This document shows, in pieces, positions 42,770 through 52,261 of a DNA stretch of 60,122 nucleotides. The stretch spans positions 1-60,122 of the forward strand of contig JABCYQ010000018.1 in the NCBI GenBank assembly GCA_013290125.1. The letters are read 5' to 3'. The DNA comes from Vulcanimicrobiota bacterium. GTDB taxonomy: Bacteria; Vulcanimicrobiota; Vulcanimicrobiia; Eremiobacterales; Eremiobacteraceae. The first letter of the stretch is position 1. Every line of letters begins with the position of its first letter. The translations under genes and the position numbers were made by a program. Under the pieces are notes generated by a model. The model was not told where the DNA came from. It worked only from the letters and a program-made list of their open reading frames with translations, and did not search any database.

Positions 42770-44305
42770 CTAGAATGGGGCTACGGCTGGAAACGCGGGA
42801 TCGGAAAGATTGGGGAACGACCCAGAGGTCGATATCTGATTTCCGTTCGGATCGTAGACGTTGACAAAGTCTCCGATCTCGCCCTCGCAAGAATTCCCCA
42901 TGCCCGTATTTGTGATGTAGATTTCTCCGTTTGCCGAGTCGAACGTGATGAACCCAGGACAGTTCAGCCCGCTGAATTGTCCTGTTGGCGTGATGGGATC
43001 GCCCTGTTGATCGAACACGTTGACACTGGCGCAATTGAGATTCGTCACGTACAGCTCGCCGTTTGCCGGATCAAACGCGATTCCCGACGGTGCACACAAT
43101 GGATTGAGCGCGAACGAGCCTGACGGCGTGATTTGATTTCCGTTTTGGTCGTATTCCGTTATGTTGTAGTTCGGGAATCCGTTTACCACGTAGAGATGAT
43201 CGTTTGCGGAATCAAACGCCAGACTTTGTGGCGCGTTGAGACTCGGGAACGACCCCGTCACCGTGATCTGATTTCCGTTCTGATCGTACGCGGTGACGCT
43301 ATTTTCGGCGCCGTTTGCGACGTACAGCTCGTCGTTTGCTGAATCGAACGTGATCGCCGCGCCGAACGCGTTCGGGAACGTCCCAGTCAGTGCGATCTGC
43401 GTGCCGTTCTTGTCGTAACTCGTGACGTTGTTGTTAAAGGGGTAGAGATTGAACACATAGAGATGGCTATTGGCGGTGTCGTACGCGAGTCCGTAGGGCT
43501 TGCTCAGATTCGGAAATCCGCCCGACGGGTTGAGCACGTTCCCGTTTTGATCGTACATGGTGACCGTGTTGTTGGCTGGGTTGGCGATATAGATCCGCGC
43601 GGGAGATGCCGGCGTCGGACTGGCCACTGGCTCCGAGAAAAGAGCCAATCCGGCGGAGCCGCCTGCGTTTATGGGCATAGGCACCGGCGCGCCGGCGAAA
43701 TTCAGAGTTGATCCGCTGACGGAGAATTGGCCGACCGTCTGCCAGCTATATGGCCCGACGGTCGTCGGATCCCAGAGCGCCATGAAATAGTTCTGGCCAG
43801 CAGTCGACTGCGGCACCGTGATCTGAAACGCTGGTATCGTCGAGAATGTTGCGTTCACCGGCGACTCGACGCTGAGATAGAGAAGCGGCGTGCCCCCCGA
43901 TGGCGAGATGCTGAGCGGATGCGCATGTCTCGGCGCCCCGTGCGGCTGTAGAGAATTCCGGATCTTGATCAACGGTGGAAACGGCTGCGTGAAGAGGCTT
44001 ACGACGAATGAACTTGTCGTACCGGACTGGTTGTTGTTAGGAACCGTGATGGACTCCGAGTAGTTCGCAATGCCGGGCAATGGAAATTGTTGACCGACAG
44101 CGGCGAACGGCACCGAAGTAGATGGAGCTTGCGGAGGTGGTGATCCAAATACGGGCGGTGGTGCGCAGACGCACGAGCCTCCGCCGCCGCACGCGGCGAT
44201 CATCGCGGCGGCGCCGAAACTCAGAACCGCCGGGATTCCAAGCGGCAACGTGATTCGAGCTCGCCGCTCCGTAGAGCAGGAACGACCACCATGCGAATTT
44301 CGCAT
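42770..44305 (-). CDS. Secreted propeller-repeat lipoprotein
   Basis: The 511-residue protein has an N-terminal signal with a lipobox-like IAAC. A Pro-rich linker and a beta-sandwich-like part (about 60-215) follow. Then there are six or seven near-identical blades of about 40-45 residues, each with the pattern AFDSANDHLYVVN then VTAYDQNGNQI. High similarity between blades suggests recent internal duplication. Such NHL-like repeats often serve adhesion or binding; no enzyme motif is seen. Confidence 0.75.
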   Translation of the reverse strand: MRNSHGGRSCSTERRARITLPLGIPAVLSFGAAAMIAACGGGGSCVCAPPPVFGSPPPQAPSTSVPFAAVGQQFPLPGIANYSESITVPNNNQSGTTSSFVVSLFTQPFPPLIKIRNSLQPHGAPRHAHPLSISPSGGTPLLYLSVESPVNATFSTIPAFQITVPQSTAGQNYFMALWDPTTVGPYSWQTVGQFSVSGSTLNFAGAPVPMPINAGGSAGLALFSEPVASPTPASPARIYIANPANNTVTMYDQNGNVLNPSGGFPNLSKPYGLAYDTANSHLYVFNLYPFNNNVTSYDKNGTQIALTGTFPNAFGAAITFDSANDELYVANGAENSVTAYDQNGNQITVTGSFPSLNAPQSLAFDSANDHLYVVNGFPNYNITEYDQNGNQITPSGSFALNPLCAPSGIAFDPANGELYVTNLNCASVNVFDQQGDPITPTGQFSGLNCPGFITFDSANGEIYITNTGMGNSCEGEIGDFVNVYDPNGNQISTSGSFPNLSDPAFPAVAPF

Positions 44306-44333
44306 CGACGTCCCTCACCGGTAGTACCGTTCG

Positions 44334-44409
44334 TGGTGGGCGAAGAGGGGCTCGAACCCCCGACATCCGCCTTGTAAGGGCGGCGCTCTACCAACTGAGC
44401 TATTCGCCC
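44334..44409 (-). tRNA. tRNA-Val (TAC anticodon)
   Basis: A full cloverleaf is visible on the minus strand. The acceptor is GGGCGAA/TTCGCCC, and the D-arm region is TAGCTCAGTTGGTAGAGC. The anticodon loop is CTTACAA with TAC, and the T-arm is GGGGGTTCGAGCCCC. ACCA is encoded at the 3' end (44337-44334). Confidence 0.96.
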
Positions 44410-44508
44410 GCGCTGACGCACGTGGACATTCGCGCCCGACAGTAGAGGACCTAGCCCGCAGCGCTGGAAAGGCGAATAGACTCATTCCGAAGACCGAGGT
44501 GAAGCGCC

Positions 44509-45978
44509 ATGCGCTCAAAGCTTTGGGCGTTTTCTTTTGCAACTGCGATCCTGTCGGGAACCATGCCGTCGCTGGCGCGTGCCGACGCTACGGCGATCCC
44601 CCCCACCGTCGCCGACGTCTTCGCACGCCACGAAGCGGCGGTGGGCTACTCGTTGTCGGACGGCAAAGCAGCGCCGTTCATCAGGTACTGGTCGAGCACA
44701 TGGAAGGACGAAATCGGCAATCCCGACAGCGCAACATCTGTCGATTGGCAGGCGGGCGCCTTCTATCGCTATGAGTTCACGTATCTCGGGTCGACCTCAA
44801 GCATCGGCTTCGATGGCCAGAAGTTTTGGTACGGCTCGACGAACGACAACGTCTCCGAGGAGACCGGGTTCGCGCGTCCTTACCGGGTCACCGCATCCAT
44901 AGTCTATGCCGAGGCCTTCGACTCGTCTCTAAATGCAAAATATCTGCGATCGGCGCCGCCTGACGATATCATCCGAATCCAGCCGCCGAACGGGGTTACA
45001 GCTGACGTCTACTTCAACAAGAATACAGCTTTCATCGATCGCGTCGTTTATGATCCGAACGGCTATGCGGTTTTGGAGCAGTATCGCGATTACCGCGCCG
45101 AAGGTCCGGTGGTCGTCGCGCACACGGTCCAATACTATGACACGATCAGCACGTTGACGAAGTTCGAGTGGAACGCGCAGTTCGACACGACCGCGGTCAA
45201 CCCACCGACACCGCATCAGTATCTCTGGCTGCCCGCGAGCGGAAGCACGACGGTGCCATTCGATAATCACGGCGGCGTGATCATCGTAGGTTCGGTAAAT
45301 GGCACCGACGGTCACTTTCTTCTCGATAGCTCAACGGATGGGATAAAGCTCAGCAAGCACTTCGCGAAGATCGGCGGATTAAAGCTTAACGAGAATGCAA
45401 AGGCCCAGGAGGCCGCGCCGACCGTAGATTCGATCGACGTCGGCGACATGCAGATGCGCGATGTACACGTGGCCGTCATCAACGGGAACTATAGTGGGCC
45501 CTACGATGGGATTCTGGGAAGCGACGTGTTCGCCAAGACCGTCGTCACCATCGACTTTGATAAGAAGCTCGTGACGTTTCAAGATCCTTCGTCGTTTCAC
45601 TTCGACGGAGCAAGGCCGTCCATCGCCCTTACCTTTGACGACGGCTTGCCGCAGATCCCGGTGACGGCGAATGGCAACGCGACCTTTCCGGCTGGCGTTT
45701 CCTCGGGGTTGATGTTCCTGATGACGATGAGTGCGGGATTCATGGCGGCGCACCCGGACATCGCAAATTCGAATGGCAAGTATTCGAGCATCGGTACAAT
45801 TGGCGAGCTCGCCATCGGCCCGTTCAAAGTTCCAAACGTGCGTGTCTTCCCATTCGAATACGCGAGGGGCTACTCAAACGTTCCGGTGGCTCCTGCGTTT
45901 CTGGGAATGAGGGTGCTGTCGTCGTTCAATATGACGTTTGACTATTCCGATCGTCTGTTGTTCTTGACGCCCGATTGA
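44509..45978 (+). CDS. Secreted retropepsin-like (aspartyl protease fold) protein
   Basis: The 489 residues start with a signal peptide (to about 25, SLARADA). The N-terminal half (about 35-230) is beta-rich, like outer-membrane lipoprotein carriers. The C-terminal half has the aspartic-protease fold: GHFLLDSSTDGIKLS where DTG is expected, then YDGILGSDVFAKTVVTIDF. DSS in place of D-T/S-G makes proteolysis doubtful. A second lobe (LMFLMTMSAG) is present but poor. A binding role is possible. Confidence 0.7.
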   Translation: MRSKLWAFSFATAILSGTMPSLARADATAIPPTVADVFARHEAAVGYSLSDGKAAPFIRYWSSTWKDEIGNPDSATSVDWQAGAFYRYEFTYLGSTSSIGFDGQKFWYGSTNDNVSEETGFARPYRVTASIVYAEAFDSSLNAKYLRSAPPDDIIRIQPPNGVTADVYFNKNTAFIDRVVYDPNGYAVLEQYRDYRAEGPVVVAHTVQYYDTISTLTKFEWNAQFDTTAVNPPTPHQYLWLPASGSTTVPFDNHGGVIIVGSVNGTDGHFLLDSSTDGIKLSKHFAKIGGLKLNENAKAQEAAPTVDSIDVGDMQMRDVHVAVINGNYSGPYDGILGSDVFAKTVVTIDFDKKLVTFQDPSSFHFDGARPSIALTFDDGLPQIPVTANGNATFPAGVSSGLMFLMTMSAGFMAAHPDIANSNGKYSSIGTIGELAIGPFKVPNVRVFPFEYARGYSNVPVAPAFLGMRVLSSFNMTFDYSDRLLFLTPD

Positions 45979-45982
45979 CCCA

Positions 45983-46273
45983 CTACTTCGCGGAGGTTGC
46001 GACGAACAGGGCTGCTTCTTCGGCGTCGGCTGCAGTAGCGTTTGAATAGTCGCACACGGGAGAGCCTTCGAGCCACACCGTCGCAAAACAGTCGTCGCAG
46101 CCCATCACAGATATTGCCTTACCGTTGAGCTCCGACGTGTAGTGCCCATCTTCATCCGGGCCCGACGGCGCGGCCAAGCCCGGCCGCCTTTCGCTTAACC
46201 GGGCAAAGAACAGCGCGCTCCAATCAGATACGGTCATGACAACGTCGCGAGATACATCATGGTTCGCGATCAT
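45983..46273 (-). CDS. Hypothetical small protein
   Basis: The 96-residue product starts 4 bases from the convergent aspartyl-fold gene and has C-x2-C (GCDDCFATVWLEG) and one later cysteine. The start is not certain; an internal ATG at about residue 13 (MTVSDWSALFF) also fits. No family recognised. Confidence 0.45.
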   Translation of the reverse strand: MIANHDVSRDVVMTVSDWSALFFARLSERRPGLAAPSGPDEDGHYTSELNGKAISVMGCDDCFATVWLEGSPVCDYSNATAADAEEAALFVATSAK

Positions 46274-46296
46274 CCGCGTTCAGAATTCGGGAAATG

Positions 46297-46369
46297 TACC
46301 CCCAGGGGAATTCGAATCCCCGTCGCCGCCGTGAAAGGGCGGTGTCCTAGGCCTCTAGACGATGGGGGC
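46297..46369 (-). tRNA. tRNA-Glu (TTC anticodon)
   Basis: A cloverleaf is visible on the minus strand. The acceptor is GCCCCCA/TGGGGGT, the anticodon loop is CTTTCAC with TTC, and the T-arm is GGGGATTCGAATCCCC. The bases after the discriminator A are C-A, so CCA is not encoded. Confidence 0.95.
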
Positions 46370-46385
46370 GCACGTTTCGACCGTT

Positions 46386-46459
46386 TGGGCCCGGCAGGAC
46401 TTGAACCTGCGACCAACCGGTTATGAGCCGGCCGCTCTGACCAACTGAGCTACAGGCCC
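46386..46459 (-). tRNA. tRNA with CAT anticodon (Ile2 or elongator Met)
   Basis: The acceptor is GGGCCTG/CGGGCCC with one G-U pair, the anticodon loop is CTCATAA, and the T-arm is GCAGGTTCAAGTCCTGC. CCA is not encoded. It lacks the three G-C pairs of initiator tRNA's anticodon stem. Ile2 (lysidine-modified) and elongator Met both fit; the T-arm GGTCGCAGGTTCAAGTCC is closer to Ile2 of E. coli. Confidence 0.9.
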
Positions 46460-46530
46460 GCGCCGGCCACCTCCATAGTATAGGAAGGAATAGGAAGCGA
46501 GTCAACGGGATTCGCGGCGCCGCTTATTTT

Positions 46531-46548
46531 GGGCAAGCGATGCTTGCC

Positions 46549-46549
<1 letters not shown>
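46531..46549. repeat. Class B palindrome at the 3' end of eno
   Basis: GGGCAAGC, loop GAT, GCTTGCCC (46531-46549), with flanks TTTT and TACGG. On the minus strand it reads ...CCGTAGGGCAAGC, and that TAG is the eno stop. The flanks match the repeat inside mfd. Confidence 0.85.
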
Positions 46550-47850
<1,301 letters not shown>

Positions 47851-48300
47851 CTACTCCGTGATCCAGCGCTGCGTGGCGCGCTTGTACGTCAGGAGTTCGG
47901 ATGTCTTGAAGAACAGTTTGACTTCGCGTTTCGCGCTTTTGACGCTGTCGGAACCATGCACGAGATTGCGACCGACTTGCATGCTGAGATCACCGCGAAT
48001 CGATCCCGGCGTCGCGGCGACGGGATTCGTCGCGCCGATCGTCGCGCGACATAGTTCGACCGCGTTCGGGCCCTCCACCACCATCGCGACGACCGGAGTG
48101 GCCGTGATGTACTCGACCAGCGGCTTGAAGAACGGCTTGCCGACATGTTCGCGGTAGTGCTCTTTGGCGAGCTGCGTCGAGATGGCGAGCAGCTTCAGAC
48201 CCACGATCTGCAATCCGCGACGTTCGAAGCGGGAGATGATCTCGCCGACCAATCCGCGCTGGACCGCATCTGGTTTTGCGAGAAGCAACGTTCGTTCCAC
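47851..48300 (-). CDS. ndk: Nucleoside diphosphate kinase
   Basis: Ndk transfers the gamma-phosphate between NTPs and NDPs through a phospho-His. The 149 residues read ERTLLLAKPDAVQRGLVGEIISRFERRG at the start, and the catalytic His is in NLVHGSDSVKSAKREV. The GTG at 48300 is chosen, with AAAGGA about 8 bases upstream; the longer frame adds non-family residues. Confidence 0.95.
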   Translation of the reverse strand: MERTLLLAKPDAVQRGLVGEIISRFERRGLQIVGLKLLAISTQLAKEHYREHVGKPFFKPLVEYITATPVVAMVVEGPNAVELCRATIGATNPVAATPGSIRGDLSMQVGRNLVHGSDSVKSAKREVKLFFKTSELLTYKRATQRWITE

Positions 48301-48335
48301 CAGGGGATTCCTTTCACGAACGTGCGGCAGGCACG

Positions 48336-49580
48336 CTATCGCGCCAGCCGCACGTACTCTATCTTCCGCTCGAGGATGTCCACGGCATGGTCCCATGTGA
48401 ACCGGGCGGCCGTCTCCAGACCTCTTGCGCGTATGTTTTTCTGAAGCTCCGGCATGTCCTGGAGCCGCGCGACGTACGAGGCCAATTCCGTGCCGTCATC
48501 GGTGTCGACCACGAGCGCGTTGTCAAACGGCAGCGCGTAGTCCTCGCCGGTCGCGCCGGTGACCGCCACGCCTCCCACCGCCATCACCTCTAACCCGACG
48601 AGCCCGAACGGTTCGCGGCCGCTGTTGGCCAGCACCGCGTCAGCAGCTGCGTACAGCGCGTCGCGATCGCTGTCCGAGACGAAGTACTGCAACTCGACGA
48701 CATCCTCGACCGCGCCTGCGATCGCCGCCGCAAGTCCGTTCGGAACCGAACGCACGATCTGGTGAGAAAGCCCGCGCGTGCGCAGCCGTTCACGAACTGC
48801 GTTGCCGTGCGGTTCCGCCCCGCCGCGCATCACAAGTTTTGGCCGGCGTCCGATGCGCTTAAGCTCCGCGACCGCATCGACCGCCATCAGCCAGCGTTTG
48901 TCAGGGTCAAAGCGCCCGAATTTCACGAGGCCGATGCCGGCGCCGAGCGCACGCGAGATCTCGCTCACGAGTTTCGGCGGCGGCTTGGCTGCAAGACGCG
49001 CCTTTGGAATGCCGTTTGGGATGATCAGCGGATCCTGGCCGACGGCCGCCATCATGTGTTTCATCCAGCGGCTGACCGTCGTGATGGTCGTGGCGCGTTT
49101 GAGGCGCCGCCAATCGATGCGATCGAAGCCGTAGACGTTGTTCGCGTTCCACAAGATGTCGACGGCGTCGCCGCGTCCGGCGACGTCGGCGAGTTGGCGG
49201 ATCATGATCGCGGTCTGAGTCATCTGCCATTCTTCGGCCAGCACAATGACCCGGTCGCCGCGTTCGGCCGCGGGCTTCACGTGCGCGTCCACGACGCGTT
49301 GCGGAATCGTGCGCTGATAGTCGAGCACTTTTCCCCATTCGCCGTCGTACACGCCATCGGGATGATAGCGCGAGATCCACTGACACCAGCGATGCCACGT
49401 GAGCCCCGGCGCCGGCGTTTCGGTAGGCGCGAGCTCTGGGTCGCCGACGAAGTAAAGATCCGTCTGCGCGCCGCGCGATGCAAGCGCGCTTGCGAGTTCC
49501 GCCGCGCGCACGCCGAGGCCGCCGGCGCGGCTATACACGTCGGGACCTTCGAACGACAGCATCACGTAGGACGTCGCCAT
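48336..49580 (-). CDS. GT4-type glycosyltransferase
   Basis: The 414-residue GT-B enzyme shows SFEGPDVYSRAGGLGVRAAELASAL (N-lobe glycine loop). The C-lobe reads GLVKFGRFDPDKRWLMAVDAV, then SGREPFGLVGLEVMAVGGVAVTG with the acidic EX7E-like site. The N-terminal AGGLGVRAAE is reminiscent of starch/glycogen-synthase-like GT4 members. Acceptor and donor are unknown. It ends 35 bases from ndk; it might be the first gene of an ndk-eno transcript. Confidence 0.82.
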   Translation of the reverse strand: MATSYVMLSFEGPDVYSRAGGLGVRAAELASALASRGAQTDLYFVGDPELAPTETPAPGLTWHRWCQWISRYHPDGVYDGEWGKVLDYQRTIPQRVVDAHVKPAAERGDRVIVLAEEWQMTQTAIMIRQLADVAGRGDAVDILWNANNVYGFDRIDWRRLKRATTITTVSRWMKHMMAAVGQDPLIIPNGIPKARLAAKPPPKLVSEISRALGAGIGLVKFGRFDPDKRWLMAVDAVAELKRIGRRPKLVMRGGAEPHGNAVRERLRTRGLSHQIVRSVPNGLAAAIAGAVEDVVELQYFVSDSDRDALYAAADAVLANSGREPFGLVGLEVMAVGGVAVTGATGEDYALPFDNALVVDTDDGTELASYVARLQDMPELQKNIRARGLETAARFTWDHAVDILERKIEYVRLAR

Positions 49581-49601
49581 GCACGGGTGTACGCTACATG
49601 C

Positions 49602-49631
49602 GTAGGGGCCGACCTTTCGGCCGGCCCCTAC
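49602..49631. repeat. Solo palindromic REP copy
   Basis: GTAGGGGCCGACC, TTTC, GGCCGGCCCCTAC is a single symmetric copy with GTAG...CTAC ends. It lies between the glycosyltransferase start and the MerR stop. Confidence 0.85.
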
Positions 49632-49653
49632 GCGACTCCGTCGCTTCCGTTAA

Positions 49654-50445
49654 CTACGAGGCGCGGAAGAACACGCTTTCGCGATGCACGAACTCCCGAT
49701 GGTGATGCTGCAACCGCAAGAGGATGTCGGCGTTGCCGTTGCTCGCCATCCACGTGCAGACGACGATGATCGGAAGCTTGGCCGCCCATTGCGTGATGTG
49801 GGCTTCGTACGCCGCGAGCACGGAGTCGTCCGTGCCGTCGGGATCCATCTCGGGATGACCGAGCAGCCGCAGCGATTGCCAACCCGCGTTGAGGATGCCC
49901 ATGACGGTGTCGTGAAACGCATCTACTTGCTGCGACGCGACCAAATGCGCCGGCGCCGACTCAAACCACGTGAACGTGAGCTGCCTTGAGTTCTCGAGCT
50001 GACGCAGATCGAAGCCGCTCGCCGCGACGAGATGTTCGAGCGGTTCGCGATGATCCGGGTGTACGACGAGCATGACCGCCTGATCGCCGCGCAACGCGTT
50101 GACGATGAAGTCGCGCGCGAATGCGTGGTATTCGTCGAGGTCCTGCACGACGTAGAGCACGTGCCGGCCGTGCGAGACGTTCGGCCCGGCGATGCCGAGG
50201 TCGAGCGGCGCGAATCCTGAAGGACGCGCGTCGAGTTTCTCGCGGATCAGCGAGAGCGAGTATCCCTTGCTCTTCAACCGGTTGATCTCATCGACGCGCG
50301 CGACCGCTTCTTCCTCGTCGAAGAGATTGGTGCGCCCTTGCACCGAGTCGACGTCCAACAGGCCGCACTCGCCGTATTTGCGAAGCGTCGGCACCGATAC
50401 GTTGAGGCGAACTGCGAGTTCTTTGATCGTAACTTTACGCGCCAA
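49654..50445 (-). CDS. MerR-family regulator with MEDS (DcmR-type) sensory domain
   Basis: The 263 residues start with a MerR-like winged HTH (TIKELAVRLNVSVPTLRKYGECGLL, to about 75). A MEDS domain (PF14417) follows from about 90 (HGRHVLYVVQDLDEYHAFARDFIVNALRGDQAVMLVVHPDHREPLEHLV). MEDS is a sensory domain described in DcmR of methylotrophs and in archaeal proteins; its ligand is not settled. TTG start with GGAGG 9 bases upstream. It is divergent from birA over 48 bases. Confidence 0.8.
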   Translation of the reverse strand: MARKVTIKELAVRLNVSVPTLRKYGECGLLDVDSVQGRTNLFDEEEAVARVDEINRLKSKGYSLSLIREKLDARPSGFAPLDLGIAGPNVSHGRHVLYVVQDLDEYHAFARDFIVNALRGDQAVMLVVHPDHREPLEHLVAASGFDLRQLENSRQLTFTWFESAPAHLVASQQVDAFHDTVMGILNAGWQSLRLLGHPEMDPDGTDDSVLAAYEAHITQWAAKLPIIVVCTWMASNGNADILLRLQHHHREFVHRESVFFRAS

Positions 50446-50493
50446 GACCGTGGTCCTCCGGAATTCGTTCCATCTTGTTCCGAGGTGTATCCG

Positions 50494-51294
50494 TTGACCG
50501 CCGATGCGTCGTTCCCGCCCGTGCTGCTCGATGAGGTCGCTATCGCGGCCGGCGTCGCAGCGTTGCCAAGGTTCGGTCGGGTGCGCTATTCGGTAACGGT
50601 GGACTCGACCAACGCTCGCGCGCTCGAGTCACTGTATGCATATGATGCGCTTGGCATATCATTTGTTACGGAGTCACAGGAGGCAGGTAGGGGCCGCGGC
50701 GGCCGCTCGTGGACGTCGCCGCCGGCGGCTGGCCTGCTCTGTTCCACGATCCTTCCGGCCGAAATCCCGCATGCGTGTCTGCCGGCCGTCGGCTTTTGGG
50801 CGGCGCTTGCGATCCGAGGTGCTATCGAGCGCGAAACGCGTGTCGCGGCGGGCTTCAAATGGCCGAACGACCTGCTTTTGCGCGGACGCAAGTGTGCTGG
50901 AATCTTGTGCGAGGCGAGGTCGATCGGCGCGTCGTCACGGGTAGTCGTCGGCGCCGGGATCAATGTCAATCGACCGAAGAAGGTGCCGCCAGAATTAGAC
51001 GCCGCCTGGTTGACGGACGGCGCTGGCGTGCTGATTGATCGTACCGCCCTGCTAGTGACGTTGCTCACACAGTACGAGCAGTCGTTTGATGAGCTGCTTC
51101 GCTACCCGACGCGGGTCATCGAACGCTGGGCGGCCGACGCAGCGCTAGACGGACAGACCGTCGCGGTGAAAGCGCTCGACGGTTCGGTGGTGCACGAGGG
51201 TTCGGTGCTCGGTGTCGGTTCCGACGGCGCGCTGTTTCTGCGCACGAGCGGAGGCGATGTTCGCGTGACCTTAGGCGACGTCAGCGCTATCTGA
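50494..51294 (+). CDS. birA: Biotin--protein ligase (no HTH domain)
   Basis: The 266-residue ligase biotinylates acetyl-CoA carboxylase carrier protein via biotinyl-AMP. Motifs are VTVDSTNARALE, GRGRGGRSWTSPPAAGL, FKWPNDLLLRGRKCAGIL and GAGINVNR, with a C-terminal SH3-like domain. The N-terminal HTH of repressor-type BirA is lacking. TTG 50494 is chosen, with GAGGTG upstream; GTG 50485 is an alternative. Confidence 0.92.
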   Translation: MTADASFPPVLLDEVAIAAGVAALPRFGRVRYSVTVDSTNARALESLYAYDALGISFVTESQEAGRGRGGRSWTSPPAAGLLCSTILPAEIPHACLPAVGFWAALAIRGAIERETRVAAGFKWPNDLLLRGRKCAGILCEARSIGASSRVVVGAGINVNRPKKVPPELDAAWLTDGAGVLIDRTALLVTLLTQYEQSFDELLRYPTRVIERWAADAALDGQTVAVKALDGSVVHEGSVLGVGSDGALFLRTSGGDVRVTLGDVSAI

Positions 51295-51305
51295 TCGCTA
51301 TATTT

Positions 51306-51370
51306 GAAGGGGCCGACGCTAGTCGGCCCACGTCACGTTCGCTTGGGCCGACTAACGTCGGCCCCTTCAG
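51306..51370. repeat. REPIN-like element 5
   Basis: The left arm (51306-51329) starts GAAGGGGCCGACGC, the spacer is ACGTCACGTTCGCTT (51330-51344), and the right arm (51345-51370) ends GTCGGCCCCTTCAG. It lies between convergent birA and lipA. Confidence 0.9.
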
Positions 51371-51397
51371 GTAGTTCCCCTCAGTGTGATTGGTCGG

Positions 51398-52258
51398 TCA
51401 GAGCATCGTAGCGAAGGCTTGCTCGGCGTGATACGACGAGCGAACGAGCGGTCCGCTCACGACCTGATGGAAGCCCATCGGCTTCACCTGCGCCGCAAAC
51501 CACGCGAATTTCTCCGGCGTGACGAACTCCACGACGTTGAGATGCTTCTTCGTCGGCTGCAGATACTGACCAAAGGTGATGATGTCCACGCCCGCGCCGC
51601 GCAGATCTCGCGCCGTATGCAAGACGTCGTCGTCAGTCTCACCGAGGCCGAGCATGATGCTCGATTTCGTGAACATCTCCGGCCGCATCGCCTTCGCATT
51701 TGCCAGCACGTGCAGCGACTGGTCGTAGCCGCAGCGTCGATCGCGGACTGAACGCGTCAGCGCGCGCGTCGTTTCGATGTTGTGTGCGTAGACGTCGGGC
51801 ACTGCGTCGATCACAACGCGGAGCGCCGCTTCATCGCCGCGGTAGTCTGACGTGAGCACTTCCACTTTCACATGCGGTGTGCGCGCGCGGATAGCGCGGA
51901 TCGCCGCTGCCATCGCAGCCGCACCGCCGTCCGGTAGATCATCGCGGTCCACGCACGTGATCACTGCATAGTTCAAGCCGAGGTCTTCTATCGAGCGCGC
52001 GAGCTTGTACGCTTCGAGCGGATCAACGGGATTCGGCAGCCCGGTCTTGACGTTGCAGAAGCGGCAGCCGCGCGTGCACGTAGCGCCGAGGATCATGAAC
52101 GTGCCTGTGCCGACACCCCAACACTCGGCGATGTTCGGACACATCGCCTCTTGGCAGACGGTGTGGAGGCCGCGCTCTTTGACGATGCCGCGCAGGCGCT
52201 CGTAGTTGTCGCCGCTCGGCAGTTTGACTTTGAGCCATTCGGGTTTTCGGGCGATCAT
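51398..52258 (-). CDS. lipA: Lipoyl synthase
   Basis: LipA is a radical SAM enzyme that inserts two sulfurs into octanoyl-lysine on E2 proteins. The 286 residues carry the auxiliary-cluster motif CQEAMCPNIAEC, the radical SAM CTRGCRFC and the C-terminal RSSYHA. ATG is 3 bases after the lipB stop. Its product would activate the E2 encoded 2 kb upstream. Confidence 0.96.
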   Translation of the reverse strand: MIARKPEWLKVKLPSGDNYERLRGIVKERGLHTVCQEAMCPNIAECWGVGTGTFMILGATCTRGCRFCNVKTGLPNPVDPLEAYKLARSIEDLGLNYAVITCVDRDDLPDGGAAAMAAAIRAIRARTPHVKVEVLTSDYRGDEAALRVVIDAVPDVYAHNIETTRALTRSVRDRRCGYDQSLHVLANAKAMRPEMFTKSSIMLGLGETDDDVLHTARDLRGAGVDIITFGQYLQPTKKHLNVVEFVTPEKFAWFAAQVKPMGFHQVVSGPLVRSSYHAEQAFATML

Positions 52259-52261
52259 GGG

